Positions 1 through 7,023 of a stretch of DNA of 8,212 nt are shown here, in pieces. Below the pieces are notes generated by a model. The model made no database searches. It was not told where the DNA came from and saw only the letters and a list, made by a program, of their open reading frames with translations. The translations under genes and the position numbers were made by a program. How positions within the stretch are numbered: position 1 is the stretch's first letter; every line of letters begins with the position of its first letter. The DNA is taken from positions 1 to 8,212 of the forward strand of contig JAGWRL010000274.1 of NCBI GenBank assembly GCA_028876585.1, in the 5' to 3' direction. The DNA comes from Pseudomonadota bacterium (GTDB lineage: Bacteria; Pseudomonadota; Alphaproteobacteria; Rhizobiales; Beijerinckiaceae).

Positions 1-269
1 AGGCCGCGATAGGCGCCCAGATCCATCAGGCGCTTGATGTTGATCGCCACTTCGCGACGCAGATCGCCCTCGACGACATAATCGCGGTCGATCGTCTCGC
101 GGATCTGCAACACTTCCGCGTCGGTCAGCTGCGACACGCGCCGCTCGGCGGGAATATGCACCTTCTCGCAAATCTCCTCGGCATGCTTGGCGCCGATGCC
201 GTGAATATACTGCAACGCGATGACCACGCGCTTGTTGGTGGGAATATTGACGCCAGCTATACGAGCCAT
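1..269 (-). CDS. rpsM: 30S ribosomal protein S13, N-terminal part (runs off the window)
   Basis: This is the small-subunit head protein S13, which contacts 16S rRNA and, through intersubunit bridges, the 50S subunit. Reading the minus strand from the ATG at 269 gives 89 codons with no stop. The protein opens [10 protein letters not shown], has YIHGIG at residues 21-26 (the helix-hairpin-helix-like segment), and continues through [14 protein letters not shown] (61-74) to [12 protein letters not shown], all hallmark S13 sequence. S13 is usually about 122 residues, so the missing C-terminal quarter lies beyond position 1. A GGAG on the minus strand (280-283) is 10 nt upstream of the ATG, a rather long spacing; the start is fixed by the conserved N-terminus. 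In most Proteobacteria rpsM follows secY and, in alphaproteobacteria, adk on the same strand. Here the upstream neighbour is a divergent methyltransferase gene. A probable promoter sits at 420-448 and a leader hairpin at 359-382. Confidence 0.97.
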   Translation of the reverse strand, partial: MARIAGVNIPTNKRVVIALQYIHGIGAKHAEEICEKVHIPAERRVSQLTDAEVLQIRETIDRDYVVEGDLRREVAINIKRLMDLGAYRG

Positions 270-358
270 CGGCCCACGTCTCCATGTCGGCGGCGCGCGG
301 CCGCGGTGAGAAAAACCCCGCGTCCGGTGGAGGCCGGCCCTTGCGGAGATCCCGAAAC

Positions 359-382
359 GCAAAAGGCCCGTGCGGGCTTTGC
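359..382 (-). terminator. Terminator-like hairpin in the rpsM leader (possible attenuator)
   Basis: On the minus strand the arms GCAAAGCCCG and CGGGCCTTTTGC can fold with a 2-nt loop. Five G-C pairs are followed by a one-base bulge, three A-T pairs, a second bulge and two closing pairs. A run of four T lies on the 3' side, but inside the stem and not after it, so this is a weak intrinsic terminator. It lies downstream of the best rpsM promoter (420-448) and about 90 nt before the rpsM start, so it would be transcribed as part of the leader. It could be a relic of an upstream gene's terminator, an attenuator or a ribosomal-protein binding structure; the sequence alone does not decide. Confidence 0.4.
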
Positions 383-419
383 AGCCGCTCGGACCCAGAT
401 TGGCTTTGGGATAGGCGCG

Positions 420-448
420 CATATAAAGGCCCGCACGCCTCCCGTCAA
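420..448 (-). promoter_or_regulatory. Probable sigma-70-type promoter for rpsM
   Basis: On the minus strand TTGACG (443-448) and TATATG (420-425) are separated by exactly 17 bp, close to the housekeeping consensus with 5/6 and 4/6 matches. Transcription would start near 413 and give a leader of roughly 145 nt before rpsM. No comparably good element is visible between 270 and 358. The rest of the 270-567 gap shows no other gene; I found no convincing plus-strand promoter for the gene at 568. Confidence 0.6.
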
Positions 449-567
449 CGGGCCGAAGCGGCAAATCGCCAGCGCGGCAAACTAGCGCGGTCGGACCTGG
501 ATGGCAAACCGGACGAGACCGTAACCTTGCATAGAGCGGCCCCCTGCCGGACCGCGAGAGGAGCGAA

Positions 568-2118
568 ATGACCGCCGCCGAAGACGCCGCCGTCGCCGCC
601 TCGCAGGGGCGCACCCGCCAGAGCTACGACGAAACGCCCTATCTTTCCGCGCCGATGATGCGCTCCCATCCCGGCCGCCTGGCCGCGCAGGCGCACTGGC
701 GCGGGCTCGCGGCGCCGTGGGCGGCGACGGCGCGGGTGCTCGAAATCGGCTGCGCGTCGGGCGGCAATCTGCTGCCGCTGGCGGCGGCGCTGCCCGGCGC
801 CCGCTGTCTCGGCGTCGACCTGTCGCAGGTGCAGATCGCCGCCGCGCAGGCGCACCGCCAGCGCTATGGGCTCGCCAACGTCGAACTGCGCGCCGACAGT
901 TTTGAGGCGCTCGGCGCCGCCGACGGCGAGTTCGACTTCATCATCTGCCACGGCGTCTATAGCTGGATTCCCGAACCGCTGCGCGAGGCGCTGCTGCGCG
1001 TGATCCGCGCCCGCCTCGCGCCGGACGGCGTGGCGATGGTCAGTTTCAACGTGCTGCCGGGCTGGCGGCTGTTCCAGATCGCGCGCGATTCGATGCTGCT
1101 CAACGCGAAGCTGATCGCCGATCCCGCGCAGCGCGCCGCCAGGACGCGCGAATTGTTCGCGGCTCTGGGCGCACAGAGCAATGACAAGCGCACCTATGGC
1201 CGGTTCTGGCGCGACGAGGCGCAGCGCATGGCCGCCGGCGGCGACGCCTATCTCGCGCACGAGATTTTCGAGGATTCCAACGCGCCGGAAACCTTCGTCG
1301 ATTTCACCGCGCGGGCGGGCCGGCACGAACTCGAATATCTGAGCGAGGCCGTCGTCGTCGCCAACAACGAGGACGACCTCGCCCCCGAAGGCGCGGGCGC
1401 CATCCGCGCCCTGGCGGACGGCGACCGGCTGAAGCGCGAGACCTATATCGACATTTTTTCCGGCCGCTCGTTTCGCGAGGCGCTGCTGGTGCGCGCCGGC
1501 CGGATCGGGCCGGCGCCGGCGGCCGCGCCGCTGGAGCGGCTGCATTTCATCCCGGCGCTCGATCTCGAATTCAAGGAAGCGGCCGACGGCTTCGCGCTGA
1601 CGGCGGGGGCGACCGAAATCGCCGTCCACGCCGCCGACGCCGGGCCGGCGTTGCGCCGCCTCGTCGAGCGGCGGCCGCGTTCCTCCAACCTGGCCGATCT
1701 GGCGCCGGCGCGGGAATCCCGCGACGCCGTGTCCGAGGTTTTGCGCGCCGCCGTGGAGGCGGGATTGCTGGCGATTTCCATTCTGCCGGTCGAATGCGCC
1801 ACGCAACTGGCCGAACGCCCGCAAATCTGGCGCGTCGCGGCGCTCGACGCGGCGGAGAGCGACCGCACCGTCACCCTCCGCCACGCCGCGTTCCAGCTCG
1901 GTCCGTTGCAGCGCCTGTTCGCGCCGCTGCTCGACGGCGCGCACACGCGCGACGACCTCCTCGCCGTGGCGCTGGAAATGGCGGCGAGCGGGCGGCTGAG
2001 CGTCGGCGGGCCGGACGGACCGGTCACCGACCCCGCCGCGCTGCGCGAGCGGCTGGGGCTCGCCGCCGACGCGGCGCTCGCCGGGTTGCTGCGCAACGGC
2101 CTGCTGCTCGGGGTCTGA
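568..2118 (+). CDS. SAM-dependent methyltransferase with methyltransferase regulatory domain (protein-lysine methyltransferase-like)
   Basis: This 516-residue cytosolic class I methyltransferase has the architecture of the family that includes the rickettsial protein-lysine methyltransferases. The N-terminal signature [12 protein letters not shown] (19-30) is followed by SAM motif [12 protein letters not shown] (57-67), by motif II ending in GVDLS (82-86), and by [14 protein letters not shown] (122-135) and FNVLPGW (160-166). The segment [13 protein letters not shown] (228-240) through EYLSEAVV is typical of the methyltransferase regulatory domain (PF10119). The rest, from about 310, fits the poorly conserved C-terminal domain of these proteins. 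Overall length is normal for the family. The start is supported by AGGAG at 559-563, 4 nt before the ATG. It lies divergent from rpsM, and 159 bp with a probable promoter separate it from the next gene, so it may be transcribed alone. The target protein is unknown; known members methylate lysines of surface proteins, but that should not be transferred here without evidence. Confidence 0.88.
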   Translation: MTAAEDAAVAASQGRTRQSYDETPYLSAPMMRSHPGRLAAQAHWRGLAAPWAATARVLEIGCASGGNLLPLAAALPGARCLGVDLSQVQIAAAQAHRQRYGLANVELRADSFEALGAADGEFDFIICHGVYSWIPEPLREALLRVIRARLAPDGVAMVSFNVLPGWRLFQIARDSMLLNAKLIADPAQRAARTRELFAALGAQSNDKRTYGRFWRDEAQRMAAGGDAYLAHEIFEDSNAPETFVDFTARAGRHELEYLSEAVVVANNEDDLAPEGAGAIRALADGDRLKRETYIDIFSGRSFREALLVRAGRIGPAPAAAPLERLHFIPALDLEFKEAADGFALTAGATEIAVHAADAGPALRRLVERRPRSSNLADLAPARESRDAVSEVLRAAVEAGLLAISILPVECATQLAERPQIWRVAALDAAESDRTVTLRHAAFQLGPLQRLFAPLLDGAHTRDDLLAVALEMAASGRLSVGGPDGPVTDPAALRERLGLAADAALAGLLRNGLLLGV

Positions 2119-2133
2119 GACGGGCGTGAGCGT

Positions 2134-2162
2134 TTGCAAACCGCGGCCCGCGCCCTTATAGG
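2134..2162 (+). promoter_or_regulatory. Probable promoter for the 2278-5954 gene pair
   Basis: TTGCAA (2134-2139) and TATAGG (2157-2162) are separated by 17 bp in the gap between two same-strand genes. This is 4/6 at each element, a form common in alphaproteobacterial housekeeping promoters. It is also one of the few AT-containing patches in this GC-rich gap. A start near 2169 would leave about 110 nt of leader before the ATG at 2278. No intrinsic terminator with a T-tract is visible between the methyltransferase stop at 2118 and this promoter. Confidence 0.5.
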
Positions 2163-2277
2163 CGGCCCGCGCCGCCCTGTCGTTTCGGCGGCGCCGAAGG
2201 CTCGCGCGCAAGCGCCGGCCTCTCGACGAAGGTTCCGCGCGGCTAGAGACCGCGCCGGCCGCCAACCGGGATCTTGA

Positions 2278-4935
2278 ATGAACAAACCGATCGACGCCGC
2301 CGCCTTCGCGCCCGCGCTGCCCGCCGACACCGACGTCGAACTCGACGGCCGCGGCCGGCTCGCGCTCTATCTCAGCGTTGCCCTCGGCGCCGGCGCCGTC
2401 ATCGCGTTGCAGATCGACATCATGCGCGTGTTCGCGGTCGGCAACTGGACCCATTTCGGCTCGCTGGTGGTCAGCCTCGCCATGCTCGGGTTCGGCCTCA
2501 CCAGCGCGGTGATGGCCTCGGCGAAGAACTGGTTCATGCGCCACTGGCAGGGCGCGGCCACCCTCGGCCTCGGCCTGATGGGACCGTTCGCGGTCGCCGC
2601 CAATCTCTATATCCAGGGCCTCAAGTTCAACCCGATCTATCTGGTCTCCGACCCCGGCCAGAAGTGGAAGCTGCTGGAGATCTTCCTCGCCGCGCTGACC
2701 CCGTTCCTCGGCGGCGCGGTGTTTCTGGGCTGCGTGTTCCTCAAGAGCAACAAGACGTTCGGCCGCGTCTATTTCGCCGATCTGGCCGGCTCGGGCGTCT
2801 CCGGCCTGTTCTTCCTCGCCGCGATGTATTGGCTCAATCCGGTCAATCTGATCGCAGCGCCGCTGGCTTTGTGGCTCGCCGCCTGTCTGGCGTGGTCGTT
2901 CATCCCCGGCGCCAGGGGCGCGCGCGCCTTCTTCGCGCTCGCCGGCCTCGTCGCCTTCGGCGCGCATTTTTGGCTCGCGCCGGCGCTCGACCTGCCGCGC
3001 CTCGCCGTCAACGATTATAAGGGCGCGTCCTACGCCCGCCGCCTGCCCGAGGCGAAAAAGGTGTTCGAGAGCGCCTCGCCGTTCGGCTTTCTCGAAGCCT
3101 ATACGACCTCCTACCTGCATTTCGCGCCCGGCCTCAGCGACAACGCCGGCTTCAACCTGCCGGAGATGCCGGCCAACGCCTATATGGGCCTCTACATCGA
3201 CAGCGACGGCCCGATCGGCGTGATGCGCCATCTCAGCGCCAAGGAGACGGCCTATTTCCGCTTTCTGCCGATGTATTATCCCTATGTCGTGAAGAAGGAC
3301 CCAAAAGTGTTCGTCGCCCAGTTCGGCGGCGGCATCTCGACCGAGGTGGCGCTGGCCGAGGGCGCCAAGGACGTCACCGTCGCCGAGGGCAATCGCGCCA
3401 TTCTGGAGGCGTTCCGCGGCGACGTGTTCAAAAAATTCACCGACGACATCCTCAGCAAGGTGCATGTCGTCGATTACGAGGGCCGCCATTTCCTCGCCCA
3501 GACCCAGCAGAAATTTGACGTCATAGACCTGTCGCTGGCCGATTCCACCGGCCTGTCCAATCCCGGCGGCTTCGCGGTGGTGGAGAAATTCCCCTACACG
3601 CAGGAGGCGATGCAGACCTACATGCGGGCGCTCGCGCCGGGCGGCGTGCTGGCGGTCACCATCTGGAACAAGGAGGAGCCGCCGAAATCGGTGCTGCGCC
3701 TCTACCGCACGATGGCGGAAGCCTCGCGCGCGCTCGACGGCGCCGACATGCCGAAGAACTTCTTCGTCGCCTCGTCCTATCTCTCGACCGCGACCGTGCT
3801 CTACAAACGCGGCGGCTTCAGCGAGGATGAGGTCAAGGCGCTGAAGGCGCACACGCACGCGATGTCGTTCGACGAGATCTATTCGCCGGGCCTGTTCTAC
3901 GACGTCTCCAACAATGCGCGCGTGCTCGACGGCTATGTCGCGCAATTCTCCGCCGCGCCGCAGAACGGCCCGCCCTCGGCCAACGGCGCCGACGACCCGA
4001 CCGCGCCGGTCGACGACGGCACGCAGCCCGCGCCGGGGGCCAAGGCCGACGACGGCGTGCTGCCCTCGACCCTGATGGGCCGCATGTTGTGGGCCGCGCT
4101 GGTCAAAGGCGACGCGCGCGAGATCGCCGAACGCTATGTGTTCGACATCCAGAAGCTGACCAACGACCACCCCTATTTCACCGGCTATGTGAAGACCAGG
4201 GACCTGCCGGCGATCATGACCGAGGCCGACCGGCTGGAGCCGTTGCAGGACGAATGGGGCTACCTCTTGATCTGGGCGACGCTCGGCGTCGCCTGCCTCA
4301 CCGCCGCGGTGCTGCTGGCGATTCCGCTGTTGTTCGGCTGGCGCACGATCTTCTCCAGGACGCCGGGCAAGGCGCGCACGGTGGCCTATTTCGGCTGCCT
4401 CGGCGCCGGCTACATCATGGTCGAGGTCGGCCTGATCGCGCATTTCGTGATGGCGCTCGGCAATCCCACGGTTTCGGCGACCATCCTGATCACCGGCATG
4501 CTGGTGTTCTCGGGGCTGGGCGCGCTGGTGTCCGAACGCGTGCTGCCGATCATGAAGACCTTCATGCCGGTTTTGTTCGTGGTCGTGGCGGCGCTGCTGT
4601 TCGGCTATGCGATGTTCCTCGACCGCGCGCTCGACGCGATCGGCGCCTACGCCTATTCGCAGCGGCTGATCCTGTGCTTCCTGTTCATCGCCCCGCCGGC
4701 GTTCCTGATGGGCTTCCCGATGTCGGTGGCGATGACGACGCTGGGGCGGCTCGGCAAGGAGCACATGTTCATCTGGGCCTGGGGCGTCAACGGCTGCTTC
4801 TCGGTCATCGGCGCGGCCGCGGCGCCGGTGCTCGCCACCCAGTTCGGGCTCGCCAGCGTGATCGAGGTGGCGGCAGCCGCCTACTTCCTGGCGTGGCCGG
4901 CCTTCGGTGGTGTAATGTCGCAACGCACGGCTTGA
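2278..4935 (+). CDS. Polytopic membrane protein with spermidine-synthase-like SAM-binding domain
   Basis: This 885-residue protein has three parts. Residues about 29-236 hold roughly seven hydrophobic segments, for example 29-48, 60-80, 132-153, 166-184 and 189-209. Residues about 330-555 form a soluble Rossmann-type core with a glycine-rich SAM/dcSAM loop, VAQFGGGIST (346-355), an acidic residue ending the next strand (E370 in TVAEGN), and FDVIDLSLADSTG (413-425). Residues about 661-877 hold another set of roughly seven hydrophobic segments. A Pro/Gly/Asp-rich linker (about 558-594) follows the core. This matches membrane proteins annotated as spermidine-synthase-like or integral-membrane SAM-fold proteins. 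Whether it transfers an aminopropyl group or a methyl group cannot be told. The core would sit in the cytoplasm if it uses SAM. The ribosome-binding site is poor (only CCGGG some 6 nt upstream). The downstream lipoprotein gene follows after 23 bp, so the two are probably one operon. Confidence 0.8.
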   Translation: MNKPIDAAAFAPALPADTDVELDGRGRLALYLSVALGAGAVIALQIDIMRVFAVGNWTHFGSLVVSLAMLGFGLTSAVMASAKNWFMRHWQGAATLGLGLMGPFAVAANLYIQGLKFNPIYLVSDPGQKWKLLEIFLAALTPFLGGAVFLGCVFLKSNKTFGRVYFADLAGSGVSGLFFLAAMYWLNPVNLIAAPLALWLAACLAWSFIPGARGARAFFALAGLVAFGAHFWLAPALDLPRLAVNDYKGASYARRLPEAKKVFESASPFGFLEAYTTSYLHFAPGLSDNAGFNLPEMPANAYMGLYIDSDGPIGVMRHLSAKETAYFRFLPMYYPYVVKKDPKVFVAQFGGGISTEVALAEGAKDVTVAEGNRAILEAFRGDVFKKFTDDILSKVHVVDYEGRHFLAQTQQKFDVIDLSLADSTGLSNPGGFAVVEKFPYTQEAMQTYMRALAPGGVLAVTIWNKEEPPKSVLRLYRTMAEASRALDGADMPKNFFVASSYLSTATVLYKRGGFSEDEVKALKAHTHAMSFDEIYSPGLFYDVSNNARVLDGYVAQFSAAPQNGPPSANGADDPTAPVDDGTQPAPGAKADDGVLPSTLMGRMLWAALVKGDAREIAERYVFDIQKLTNDHPYFTGYVKTRDLPAIMTEADRLEPLQDEWGYLLIWATLGVACLTAAVLLAIPLLFGWRTIFSRTPGKARTVAYFGCLGAGYIMVEVGLIAHFVMALGNPTVSATILITGMLVFSGLGALVSERVLPIMKTFMPVLFVVVAALLFGYAMFLDRALDAIGAYAYSQRLILCFLFIAPPAFLMGFPMSVAMTTLGRLGKEHMFIWAWGVNGCFSVIGAAAAPVLATQFGLASVIEVAAAAYFLAWPAFGGVMSQRTA

Positions 4936-4958
4936 GGCGGCTGCGGTGGAGGGGGCCT

Positions 4959-5954
4959 ATGCACGCAATTCGCGCTTGTCTGGCGGCGTTCGCGCTGAGC
5001 CTGGCGCTGGCGGGCTGCGCTTCGCCGCCGTCTGAGCCGGTCGTGAGCACCGCCGCGCCCGAACACAAGGCGAAATTCGCCGACGCCGGCGGGGTCGAGG
5101 TCGCCTATGTCGAGTTCAAGAACTCGGCCTTCCCCTATCACGGCGACGTGCCCGCCAGCCAGGAGGGCGGCGGCAAACCGTTCCTCAATGTCGAGGAAAA
5201 CGGCCGGCTCGGCCATCAATCGCCGCGCGGCGGCGTCCATTGGGAGGACCAGACCTACAACGACCGGCATGTGCTGGTCGCCGCCTCGCCCAATTTCGAC
5301 CCCAAGGCGCCGGGCGTGATCGTGGTCTATTTCCACGGCAACAACGCGACGCTGGCCCGCGATGTGGTCGCCCGCCAGCGCGCGCCGCGCCAGGTCGCCG
5401 CCTCGCGGCTCAACGCCGTGCTGGTCGCGCCGCAGATGGCGGTCGACGCGCGCGATTCCAGCGCCGGCAATTTCTGGCGCGAGGGCGGGTTCGCCGCCTT
5501 CCTCGACGAGGCCGAGACCAAGATCGCGCGGTTCTACCCCAACGCGACGCACGCCGATTTCGCCCGCATGCCGGTGGTGATCGTCGCTTATAGCGGCGGC
5601 TATCTGCCCGCCGCCTTCTCGCTCGCGCATGGCGGCGCGGGCGGGCGGATCAAGGGCGTCGTGCTGCTCGACGCGCTCTATGGCGAGCCGGACAAATTCG
5701 CGCGCTGGATCGAGCAGGAGCGCGGCCGCGCCTTCTTCGTCAGCGCCTATTCCGCGTCGTCGAAGTCCGAGAATAAAGCCCTGCGCGCGCGGCTGGAGCG
5801 CGACGGCGTGCCCACCGTCGCCGGCGTGCCGGCCACGCTCGACGCCGGCGTGGTCGCCTTCGTCGATTCCGGCGACGTGGCGCACGAAGATTTCGTCAAT
5901 TACGCCTGGACCAGCGACCCCCTCACCGACGTTCTGGCGCGCGTGAGCCGTTGA
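4959..5954 (+). CDS. Lipoprotein with alpha/beta-hydrolase fold
   Basis: This is a 331-residue predicted lipoprotein. The N-terminus MHAIRACLAAFALSLALAGC is a short lipoprotein signal ending in the lipobox LAGC, with C20 as the lipidated residue. The frame is open far upstream inside the preceding gene, but the strong GGAGGGGG at 4948-4955 and the signal peptide fix the ATG at 4959. The body fits an alpha/beta hydrolase: VVYFHGNN (122-129) supplies the HG oxyanion element, and AYSGG (210-214) is a nucleophile elbow with S212 where the usual first Gly is replaced by Ala. D238 in LLDALYG is a possible acid, and H309 in VAHEDF a possible catalytic histidine. The catalytic assignment is inference. 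The protein should be anchored on the outer face of the inner membrane or in the outer membrane, facing the periplasm. Substrate is unknown. Probably co-transcribed with the membrane protein upstream; a GC hairpin follows the stop. Confidence 0.85.
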   Translation: MHAIRACLAAFALSLALAGCASPPSEPVVSTAAPEHKAKFADAGGVEVAYVEFKNSAFPYHGDVPASQEGGGKPFLNVEENGRLGHQSPRGGVHWEDQTYNDRHVLVAASPNFDPKAPGVIVVYFHGNNATLARDVVARQRAPRQVAASRLNAVLVAPQMAVDARDSSAGNFWREGGFAAFLDEAETKIARFYPNATHADFARMPVVIVAYSGGYLPAAFSLAHGGAGGRIKGVVLLDALYGEPDKFARWIEQERGRAFFVSAYSASSKSENKALRARLERDGVPTVAGVPATLDAGVVAFVDSGDVAHEDFVNYAWTSDPLTDVLARVSR

Positions 5955-5962
5955 CGGCGGCG

Positions 5963-5989
5963 GCGCCGCGCGAGAAACCGCCGCGGCGC
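5963..5989 (+). terminator. GC-rich hairpin after the hydrolase gene, possible weak terminator
   Basis: Arms GCGCCGCG (5963-5970) and CGCGGCGC (5982-5989) are perfectly complementary around an 11-nt loop, starting 8 bp after the stop at 5954. The next bases are not a T-tract (a short TTTT comes only at 6000-6003), so this is not a canonical intrinsic terminator. Position and stability suggest a transcript end or 3' stabiliser. Confidence 0.4.
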
Positions 5990-5999
5990 GTCCGTAAAG

Positions 6000-6040
6000 T
6001 TTTCACAAAATTCTTGTAAAAAACCAGATATTTTCTTACA
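6000..6040. promoter_or_regulatory. AT-rich island with two overlapping inverted repeats (candidate operator)
   Basis: Three related half-sites of the form TTGTrAAAA lie in alternating orientation. 6000-6008 (TTTTCACAA, inverted) pairs with 6014-6022 (TTGTAAAAA), matching 8 of 9 bases around a 5-bp centre. The same middle half-site at 6015-6023 pairs with 6032-6040 (TTTCTTACA, inverted), 8 of 9 around an 8-bp centre. The island is strikingly AT-rich between GC-rich coding regions and sits 104-144 bp before the ATG at 6144. The layout suits cooperative binding of a dimeric regulator, perhaps the product of one of the two downstream genes; the binding protein is inference. Confidence 0.4.
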
Positions 6041-6061
6041 GATGTTTCAACGGGGTGGCCT

Positions 6062-6089
6062 TTTACGTTCGTTTCGAGCGTTTAATAAT
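6062..6089 (+). promoter_or_regulatory. Candidate promoter with a dyad filling its spacer
   Basis: TTTACG (6062-6067; 4/6) and AATAAT (6084-6089; 5/6 to TATAAT) are separated by 16 bp. The near-palindrome ACGTTCGTTTCGAGCGT (6065-6081; 7-base arms with one mismatch around TTT) occupies the spacer, where a repressor or a DNA-distorting activator could act. A start near 6096 would give a leader of about 48 nt to the ATG at 6144. Placement is plausible but the -35 is weak. Confidence 0.35.
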
Positions 6090-6156
6090 GGCTAAAAATC
6101 TGACCTGGGCGGGATCGGGTTTCGCATCGGCGAGGCGACGGGAATGGGGCAAGTAG
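6088..6156 (+). other. Possible 22-codon upstream reading frame overlapping the next gene's start
   Basis: An ATG at 6088 opens a short frame beginning MAKNLTWAG and ending at TAG 6154-6156, which overlaps the first 13 bases of the gene starting at 6144 in another frame. Such overlaps can couple translation. However, there is no good Shine-Dalgarno in front of it, and if the promoter at 6062-6089 is real the ATG lies inside its -10 element and would not be transcribed from there. Probably chance. Confidence 0.12.
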
Positions 6157-7013
6157 ATCTCAAGGAGCTTGCGACGAAGATCCGCGCCCATCCCCAATTT
6201 TTGCCGGCGAACCATCGTTTCATCCAGGAATATGTCGCGTGGCGCGGCCAGCTTGGCGTGTTGAACAAGGTCATTTCCAATCTCGCGCGCGAGCGCATGC
6301 TTGAACACTTGGTGTATCTGCACTTTTCGCGCAATCCCGACGATCCCGGCAGCGGCGCGACGTTCGAGCGGCTGGCGGCGCTTTCGAGCACGCGCGACCA
6401 GATCGGCGCGCGCTCGGTGCGCACGGGACTGCGGCTGGCGCAGATCGCCGGGCTGGTTTTCCTCACCCGCAGCCGGTCCGACGCGCGCCTGCGGATCTAC
6501 GAGCCGGCGGACGCTCTATTGGCGATCATCGGCAAATTCGCCGAACTCGCCTTTGAAATCCTCGACCAACTGGCGCCGAAGCTGCAACTTGGCGCCCACA
6601 TCAGGTCAGAGCCTGATTTCTTGCATCTGTTGTACAAGCGCACCGCCCGATTTTATCTGCACGACAACAAGCGGCTGCCGTTCGAAGCGGACCCGATGAC
6701 GAGCCTGCTGCGGCTCGAAGGCGGGCGGGCGATCCTGACCACCGTCATTGATTGCTATTGGCGCCGGCTGCCGCTGCCGACCTCGCTGCAATTCGCCCGC
6801 AGATTCCATGTGTCGCCGAGCCAGATCCGGGCGATTCTCAAGAGCGCGGAGGCGCACGGCTTCATCCGCACCGCCGCGCGTGGCGTGCTGTTGGACGCCG
6901 ATCCGCTGGCGGAAGCCTATCTCGACGCCCAATCCCGTTACCTCGCCTATGCGATGGGCGTTGGCATGGGGCTGGACGGAACCGCGCTGGCGTCCGAGGA
7001 CGCGACGACCTAA
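6144..7013 (+). CDS. Predicted DNA-binding protein with two winged-helix-like domains, paralogue A
   Basis: I do not recognise the family of this 289-residue protein. No signal peptide or membrane segment is visible, so it should be cytosolic. Residues 33-43 (WRGQLGVLNKV), LHFS (59-62) and GATFERL (71-77) are blocks shared with the downstream gene. Residues about 71-120 read as a first helix-turn-helix with a basic wing: ARSVRTGLRLAQIAGLVFL, then RSRSDARLRIYEP. Residues about 213-250 look like a second HTH and wing, with FHVSPSQIRAILKSAEAHGF (221-240) followed by IRTAARGVLL. The middle (about 125-210) is variable. The ATG at 6144 has GAGG at 6132-6135, 8 nt upstream. Base composition at the 5' end is visibly less GC-rich than in the genes before it. 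It follows an AT-rich island with dyads, which suggests dedicated regulation. A transcription factor is the simplest reading; a replication initiator, some of which have two winged helices, is a remote alternative. Confidence 0.72.
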   Translation: MGQVDLKELATKIRAHPQFLPANHRFIQEYVAWRGQLGVLNKVISNLARERMLEHLVYLHFSRNPDDPGSGATFERLAALSSTRDQIGARSVRTGLRLAQIAGLVFLTRSRSDARLRIYEPADALLAIIGKFAELAFEILDQLAPKLQLGAHIRSEPDFLHLLYKRTARFYLHDNKRLPFEADPMTSLLRLEGGRAILTTVIDCYWRRLPLPTSLQFARRFHVSPSQIRAILKSAEAHGFIRTAARGVLLDADPLAEAYLDAQSRYLAYAMGVGMGLDGTALASEDATT

Positions 7014-7023
7014 CCGCCCTCAA

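Noticed and set aside
445..4923. A stop-free minus-strand reading frame of about 1,490 codons antisense to the methyltransferase and most of the membrane protein gene.
   Set aside because: Its translation is almost entirely Arg, His, Glu, Ala and Gly without domain-like pattern, as expected antisense to GC-rich codons. The plus-strand frames have clear conserved motifs.
4089..4958. A far upstream extension of the hydrolase reading frame into the preceding gene.
   Set aside because: It lies fully within the membrane protein gene in another frame, is Arg/Gly-rich, and would bury the lipoprotein signal peptide internally. The ATG at 4959 has a strong ribosome-binding site.
4881..5885. A long minus-strand reading frame antisense to the lipoprotein hydrolase gene.
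   Set aside because: Compositionally biased shadow of a gene with a clear lipobox, ribosome-binding site and hydrolase motifs.
6000..6143. Iteron-like origin in front of a replication-initiator-like double winged-helix gene.
   Set aside because: The repeated half-sites are inverted and few, not regular direct repeats, and the context next to rpsM is chromosomal.
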